From Arthrobacter sp. (GTDB lineage Bacteria > Actinomycetota > Actinomycetes > Actinomycetales > Micrococcaceae), in assembly GCA_018260285.1 (NCBI GenBank), contig JAGLBH010000018.1, forward strand, positions 1-10,627: 10,627 bases of DNA. The letters are read 5' to 3'. Of this stretch, positions 6,665-10,627 are shown one piece after another. Numbering within the stretch: position 1 is the stretch's first letter; every line of letters begins with the position of its first letter. Below the pieces are notes generated by a model that worked only from the letters and a program-made list of their open reading frames with translations, did not search any database and was not told where the DNA came from. The translations under genes and the position numbers were made by a program.

Positions 6665-6694
6665 TTATGAATAGCGTGCAGATGTCTGTAGGAT
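6665..6694 (+). promoter_or_regulatory. Predicted promoter of ExpD
   Basis: The -10-like TAGGAT (6689-6694) lies 56 bases before the ATG, and TTATGA (6665-6670) is 18 bases upstream as a weak -35. It corresponds base for base to the ExpC promoter in the repeat alignment. The spacer sequence has diverged while the hexamers have largely kept. Confidence 0.5.
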
Positions 6695-6701
6695 ATACCT
6701 C

Positions 6702-6720
6702 GATCCATCCCTGGTGGATC
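6702..6720 (+). promoter_or_regulatory. 5'-terminal mRNA hairpin of the ExpD leader
   Basis: GATCCATC (6702-6709) pairs with GGTGGATC (6713-6720) around a CCT loop. A C in copy 1 is T here, turning a C-G pair into a U-G pair, and one base is added at the loop, so the stem survives the changes. As in copy 1, it begins about seven bases after the -10. Confidence 0.6.
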
Positions 6721-6731
6721 GTGAGATCTAC

Positions 6732-6737
6732 AGAAAG
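6732..6737 (+). promoter_or_regulatory. Ribosome binding site AGAAAG of ExpD
   Basis: It is identical in sequence and seven-base spacing to the site before ExpC. It decides for the ATG at 6745 over the in-frame upstream ATG at 6667, which would lie before the predicted transcript start. Confidence 0.5.
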
Positions 6738-6744
6738 CAGTCAC

Positions 6745-7344
6745 ATGACTTCGAACATCACCCGCCGCCAGGTGGCACGCACCGCGGCATGGGCAGCTCC
6801 GGCCGTAGCCCTCGCCACCGCAGCCCCCGCAAGCGCCGCCTCCAAGCCGAAGAAGCCCCTCCGTCCCGACTGCGTTGAGTGGTCGCAGTGGAATGTCCGC
6901 TACGATCATGTCGAATACGTGGGCATTGACGGGTTCCTCGGAACAGTCTCCTGGTGGATCGTTGTTGACAAGGGCTACCGCCCCGTCAACGGCTGCCCGG
7001 TCCCCAAGCGCGCGACCTCCCACACCACCACAGTGGATGTCATTCGCCAGGAAGGCGGCCTCAACCGCTGGCGCACTGTGACCCTTCACCAGAATGACCC
7101 CGTCACCACGGCGGTCAGGACTCACGACGTCGCAGAAGACCCGACCCACCCGGCTGGCAGCCTCGACTACCAGTGGACGATCACCTTCAAACCGCAGGAC
7201 ATCTACAACCTCAACCGAGACCACCGCGCCTATGTGACCCTGCACCCGGGTGACGGCGGGCTCACCGACGGCCGCATCAAGAACAACCTCTACATTGATG
7301 GCGTGCTCCAGACCTTCTCCAACCAGGGCGACCAGACCTTCTAG
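6745..7344 (+). CDS. Small Tat-exported protein of unknown function (ExpD here), mosaic paralogue of ExpA
   Basis: The function is unknown. This 199-residue product has the ExpC-type signal MTSNITRRQVARTAAW (R7 R8, cleavage at ASA 29-31), but its mature domain belongs with ExpA. From C43 to the end, 157 residues align with ExpA from C38 without a gap, and about 95 are identical by hand count. The second cysteine C84 keeps the 41-residue spacing, and shared blocks include HPAGSLDYQWT (135-145), TLHPGDGGL (165-173) and the terminal NQGDQTF. A short lysine-rich stretch (SKPKKPLRPD, 33-42) after cleavage is absent from ExpA and could promote binding to the negatively charged wall; this is inference. 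No anchor is present. An in-frame ATG at 6667 would hide the signal peptide, so 6745 is chosen. It is monocistronic: its own promoter lies upstream and a perfect-stem terminator downstream, facing mfd. Confidence 0.9.
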   Translation: MTSNITRRQVARTAAWAAPAVALATAAPASAASKPKKPLRPDCVEWSQWNVRYDHVEYVGIDGFLGTVSWWIVVDKGYRPVNGCPVPKRATSHTTTVDVIRQEGGLNRWRTVTLHQNDPVTTAVRTHDVAEDPTHPAGSLDYQWTITFKPQDIYNLNRDHRAYVTLHPGDGGLTDGRIKNNLYIDGVLQTFSNQGDQTF

Positions 7345-7370
7345 TCAGGTCTTCATCCCCCGAGCTGCGA

Positions 7371-7414
7371 AGAGAATGGCAGCCTCCGGCGCTGGCCGAA
7401 GGCTGCCATTCTCT
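7371..7414. terminator. Bidirectional hairpin terminator between ExpD and mfd
   Basis: A perfect 15-bp stem (7371-7385 with 7400-7414) carries a 14-base GC-rich loop that can pair further (CGGC with GCCG). It lies between the convergent stops of ExpD (7344) and mfd (7459) and would work for both strands. No T-run is present in either direction. Confidence 0.9.
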
Positions 7415-7458
7415 GTCCTGGTCATCAGAACAACCTGACCTGTTCGCAGGCAGTCCTT

Positions 7459-10400
7459 TCAGGCCCCATAGATGGCTTCCACGAACTGTGCGGCCCATTC
7501 GAGCAGGGGCCCGTCCACCAGATCCCGACCGCCCACCCGCGCAGTCTTGGGCCTGGGCACCATGATCGCCCCGAGCGAGGGCTTGAAAGCCGCCCCGGGG
7601 TACATCCGCCCCAGACGGAGCATGCGAGACTCGGGCAGATCCCCCGGGGCGAACTTGATGTTGTTGCCCAGAGCCATGATCTCTGTCACGCCTGCCGCCG
7701 TGGCCTTCACCCGGAACCGTGCCACAGACATCAGATTCACCACCGGCTCGGGCATGGCCCCATAGCGGTCCTCGAGCTCCGCGGCCACGTCGTCGATCTC
7801 CTCGTGGGAGGAGGCGGCCGCCAGCTTCCTGTACGCCTCAAGACGCAGGCGCTCCCCGGGAACGTACTCGTGCGGAAGGTGAGCGTTCACCGGAAGCTCG
7901 ATCTTGACGTCCTTGACCTCGGTCTCGGTCTCGCCGCGGAAGTCCGCCACGGCCTCCCCCACGAGGCGCAGATAGAGGTCGAATCCCACGCCCGCGATGT
8001 GCCCGGACTGCTCCCCGCCGAGCAGGTTGCCAGCCCCGCGAATCTCAAGGTCCTTCATGGCGAGCTGCATGCCCGCTCCGAGCTCGTTGTGGGCGGCCAC
8101 GGCCCGCAGGCGCTCGAGGGCGATCTCCCCCAGCGGCTTCTCCGCCGGATAGAGGAAGTAGGCGTAGGCCCGCTCGCGCCCGCGGCCCACACGACCCCGC
8201 AGCTGGTGCAGCTGGGAGAGGCCGAAGGAGTCAGCGCGGTCGATGATGAGGGTGTTGGCGTTGGAGATGTCCAGGCCCGTCTCGATGATCGTTGTGCACA
8301 CGAGCACGTCGAACCTCTTCTCCCAGAAGTCCACGATGAGCTGCTCCAGGCGGCTCTCGCTCATCTGCCCGTGGGCCACCTCCACACGGGCCTCGGGGAC
8401 CATCTCGCGGATGTCGCTGGCCACCTTGTCGATCGTCGAGACGCGGTTGTGGACGAAGAACACCTGGCCTTCGCGCATGAGCTCGCGCCGGATCGCGGCG
8501 ACCACCTGCTGGTTCGTGTACGGCCCCACGTAGGTGAGCACGGGGTGCCTCTCCTCCGGCGGGGTGGCGAGCGTGGAGGTCTCCCGGATACCGGTGAGAG
8601 ACATCTCCAGGGTGCGCGGGATCGGCGTCGCGGACATGGAGAGCACGTCCACGTTGGTCCGCATCTTCTTGAGCTCTTCCTTGTGCTCCACGCCGAATCG
8701 CTGCTCCTCGTCAATGATGACGAGGCCGAGGTCCTTGAACTGGACCTCCTTGGAGAGAAGGCGGTGCGTTCCCACGAGCACGTCCACCTGGCCGGCCTTC
8801 ACCTGAGCGATCGTCTCCTTGGACTCCTTGGCGCTCTGGAAGCGGGAGAGGGCGCGGACCCGCACGGGGAAGCCCGCAAAGCGCTCGGAGAACGTCTCGA
8901 AGTGCTGCTGCGCCAGGAGGGTGGTGGGCACGAGGATGGCCACCTGCTTCCCGTCCTGGACCGCCTTGAACGCGGCCCGCACGGCGATCTCCGTCTTGCC
9001 GTAGCCCACGTCTCCGGAGATGAGCCGGTCCATGGGGATGGGCTTCTCCATGTCCGCCTTGACCTCGTTGATCGTCGTCAGCTGGTCCGGCGTCTCAATG
9101 TACGGGAACGCCTCCTCGAGCTCCTTCTGCCACGGCGTGTCCGGGGAGAACGCGTGGCCGCGCGAGGCCATGCGCGCCGAGTAGAGCCGGATGAGCTGCC
9201 CGGCGATCTCCTTGACCGCCCGGCGCGCCTTGGACTTAGTGCTGGCCCAGTCCGAGCCGCCCATCTTGGACAGCTGCGGCGCCTCGCCGCCCACGTACTT
9301 GGAGATCTGGTCCAGCTGGTCCGTGGGCACGAAGAGCCGGTCCTTGGGCCCGCCCCGCTTGCTCGGCGCGTACTCGAGGACCATGTACTCGCGCGTGGTC
9401 TTGGCCGCGCCAGCGCCCTGTGAGCGCTGGATGAGCTCGATGAACTGCCCCACACCGTGCTGCTCGTGGACCACGAAGTCACCCTGGGCCAGCTGCAGCG
9501 GGTCCACGGGGTTCTTCCGGCGACGAGTCGGCAGGCTCCGTCCGTCCTTCGTGGACCGGGGGCTGGTCCGCCCCAGCAGGTCCGCCTCCGTGAGCAGCGC
9601 CAGTTTCTCGTCCTCGAGGATAAACCCTCGGCCGGCCGTCGCCGTCGTGATCTCGATGGCGCCTTTCTGCGGCGGCTCGGCCAGATCGTCGATCCTCAGC
9701 GCGGGGATCTTAGCATCCTGGAACAGCTCGGCGAGCCTCTGCGCCGGGCCGGGGCCCTCCGTGGCGACGACGACGCGCCAGCCTGCGCCGATCCGCTCCT
9801 CGAGGAAGGCCGTCATCTCGGGGACATTGCCCCGATAAGCCGCAGGCTCGCGGGCGCCGCTGGAGACGATGTCCACGTCGGTGGCGGCGTCCTCATCCAG
9901 CTCGAACGTTCCGATTCGCCACCAGTGATGACCGGCAGCGAGCGCAGCGGTACGCGTGTCCTCGATCGAGCGGAAGTCGCCCTGCGCCAGTCGATCGGAG
10001 GCATCGGCGATGCCGGCCTCGGCGGCCTGGCTGAGGTCCACGGGGGCGGTGCTGCCCGCCGAGGCGCTGGCCCACGCCGCGGCGAGGAAGTCGGCATTGG
10101 TGGACTCGAGATCGTGTGCGCGGGAGCGTACCTTCTCCGGCTCAAGCACCACGATGAGGCTCGACGCGGGCAGCTCCTCCACGAGAGGCACCATCCGGTC
10201 GACGAGCAGAGGGGCCAGGGACTCCATGCCCTCCACGGCGATTCCCCCAGCGATCTTCTCCAGCATCTGCTCCGCCACGGGCATGCTGTCCTTGAGCTTG
10301 GCCGCCCGAGACATGACAGCCGGGGTGATGAGCAGCTCCCGGCACGGCAGGGCCGAGATCTCCGTGAGCGGCGTGGCCCCCGGGATCGACCGCTGGTCGG

Positions 10401-10627
10401 CGACGGCGAACTCCCGGATCGAGTCAACCTCGTCGCCGAAGAACTCAATGCGCACTGGGTGGGAGAGGGTGGGCGGGAACACGTCGATGATCCCGCCGCG
10501 CACGGTGTACTCGCCCCGTCGGGAGACGATGTCCGTCCGCGCATAGGCCGCATCGTGGAGAGCCTTGACGGTCGCCTCGAACCCAGGCTCCTCCCCCACC
10601 GAGAGGCTCACGGGCTTCAGCTCGCCC
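7459..10627 (-). CDS. mfd: Transcription-repair coupling factor Mfd (N-terminal part outside window)
   Basis: Mfd is an ATP-driven DNA translocase that removes RNA polymerase stalled at lesions and recruits UvrA. The frame is open to the right edge, so roughly the first 100-200 residues of a protein usually near 1,150-1,200 long are missing; the GTG at 10611 is internal. Numbering from that GTG: a UvrB-like region with [17 protein letters not shown] (31-47), a CarD-like RNA polymerase-interaction domain beginning [15 protein letters not shown] (376-390), helicase motif I GDVGYGKT (533-540), motif II DEEQ (634-637), motif III SATPIPR (660-666), motif [16 protein letters not shown] (803-816) and the C-terminal TRCF domain from about 905. 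All motifs are intact, without frameshift. The UvrB-like part lacks ATPase motifs, as is normal for Mfd. It is convergent with ExpD and ends after a shared terminator. Confidence 0.98.
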   Translation of the reverse strand, partial: GELKPVSLSVGEEPGFEATVKALHDAAYARTDIVSRRGEYTVRGGIIDVFPPTLSHPVRIEFFGDEVDSIREFAVADQRSIPGATPLTEISALPCRELLITPAVMSRAAKLKDSMPVAEQMLEKIAGGIAVEGMESLAPLLVDRMVPLVEELPASSLIVVLEPEKVRSRAHDLESTNADFLAAAWASASAGSTAPVDLSQAAEAGIADASDRLAQGDFRSIEDTRTAALAAGHHWWRIGTFELDEDAATDVDIVSSGAREPAAYRGNVPEMTAFLEERIGAGWRVVVATEGPGPAQRLAELFQDAKIPALRIDDLAEPPQKGAIEITTATAGRGFILEDEKLALLTEADLLGRTSPRSTKDGRSLPTRRRKNPVDPLQLAQGDFVVHEQHGVGQFIELIQRSQGAGAAKTTREYMVLEYAPSKRGGPKDRLFVPTDQLDQISKYVGGEAPQLSKMGGSDWASTKSKARRAVKEIAGQLIRLYSARMASRGHAFSPDTPWQKELEEAFPYIETPDQLTTINEVKADMEKPIPMDRLISGDVGYGKTEIAVRAAFKAVQDGKQVAILVPTTLLAQQHFETFSERFAGFPVRVRALSRFQSAKESKETIAQVKAGQVDVLVGTHRLLSKEVQFKDLGLVIIDEEQRFGVEHKEELKKMRTNVDVLSMSATPIPRTLEMSLTGIRETSTLATPPEERHPVLTYVGPYTNQQVVAAIRRELMREGQVFFVHNRVSTIDKVASDIREMVPEARVEVAHGQMSESRLEQLIVDFWEKRFDVLVCTTIIETGLDISNANTLIIDRADSFGLSQLHQLRGRVGRGRERAYAYFLYPAEKPLGEIALERLRAVAAHNELGAGMQLAMKDLEIRGAGNLLGGEQSGHIAGVGFDLYLRLVGEAVADFRGETETEVKDVKIELPVNAHLPHEYVPGERLRLEAYRKLAAASSHEEIDDVAAELEDRYGAMPEPVVNLMSVARFRVKATAAGVTEIMALGNNIKFAPGDLPESRMLRLGRMYPGAAFKPSLGAIMVPRPKTARVGGRDLVDGPLLEWAAQFVEAIYGA

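Larger units (their letters stand above)
6633..6827 (+). repeat. Direct repeat copy 2: promoter, leader and signal-peptide cassette
   Basis: This is the partner of 5801-5993, offset by 832 to 834 bases. It includes the shared upstream block (near 6648-6672), the -10, leader hairpin, ribosome binding site and about 28 codons of signal peptide of ExpD. The most conserved part is the untranslated leader together with the first 14 codons. The least conserved part is the promoter spacer. Confidence 0.95.

Noticed and set aside
6667..6744. Upstream in-frame ATG extending ExpD by 26 residues
   Set aside because: It would start before the predicted -10 and hide the signal peptide. The repeat with ExpC and the AGAAAG site support 6745.
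5801..6827. Repeats read as ends of a mobile element
   Set aside because: The copies lie in coding and promoter sequence with matched function. No transposase, terminal inverted repeats or target duplication were seen.
7804..9423. Long plus-strand open frame (539 codons) antisense to mfd
   Set aside because: It lies wholly opposite an intact mfd frame, is rich in Arg, Leu, His, Gly and Val as expected of a GC-rich reverse-strand shadow, and has no domain pattern or ribosome binding site.

Overview
The window is GC-rich chromosomal DNA of a Gram-positive actinobacterium. The evidence is GC-biased third codon positions, the actinobacterial style of the Mfd and IspH proteins, small exported proteins with alanine-rich twin-arginine signal peptides, and mostly U-tract-free terminators. 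The genus cannot be fixed from the sequence alone; an Actinomycetaceae-like or Micrococcales-like organism would fit.

Layout, left to right. (1) 1-1487, plus strand: the end of a NarL/DesK-type sensor histidine kinase (its 5' end lies outside the window), overlapping by ATGA a LuxR/NarL-type response regulator. (2) 1484-4328, minus strand, read right to left: a four-helix membrane protein with a large outer loop, then ispH (last step of the MEP isoprenoid pathway) 10 bases later, then a DUF4184-type polytopic membrane protein. The last of these shares a CTAG palindrome with the response-regulator gene, so that both genes stop in the same four bases. (3) 4329-7458, plus strand: an accessory island of four small exported proteins of unknown function, called ExpA to ExpD here for convenience only (4485-5069, 5192-5704, 5911-6543, 6745-7344). 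Each has an N-terminal twin-arginine (Tat-like) signal and an AxA cleavage site, and each is followed by a hairpin, so three or four separate transcription units are likely. (4) 7459 to the right edge, minus strand: mfd, the transcription-repair coupling factor, lacking only its N-terminal part.

The notable part is the island. ExpA and ExpD have paralogous mature domains: about 95 of 157 aligned positions are identical, with no gap and two cysteines at the same 41-residue spacing. ExpD does not share ExpA's promoter region, however. Its promoter, 5' UTR, ribosome binding site and signal peptide are an almost exact copy of those of ExpC, whose mature domain is unrelated; 65 bases are identical in a row. 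ExpD is therefore a mosaic of an ExpC-type expression and export cassette and an ExpA-type cargo. The ExpC and ExpD leaders also share a hairpin placed at the predicted 5' end of the mRNA, and its pairing survives the base changes between copies. The copies form a direct repeat of about 193 bases, 832 bases apart, across which recombination would delete expC cleanly.

The flanking genes (two-component system, ispH, mfd) look like ordinary core or regulatory genes. No tRNA, rRNA, CRISPR array, insertion sequence or integrase was seen. No gene-free stretch exceeds about 210 bases.
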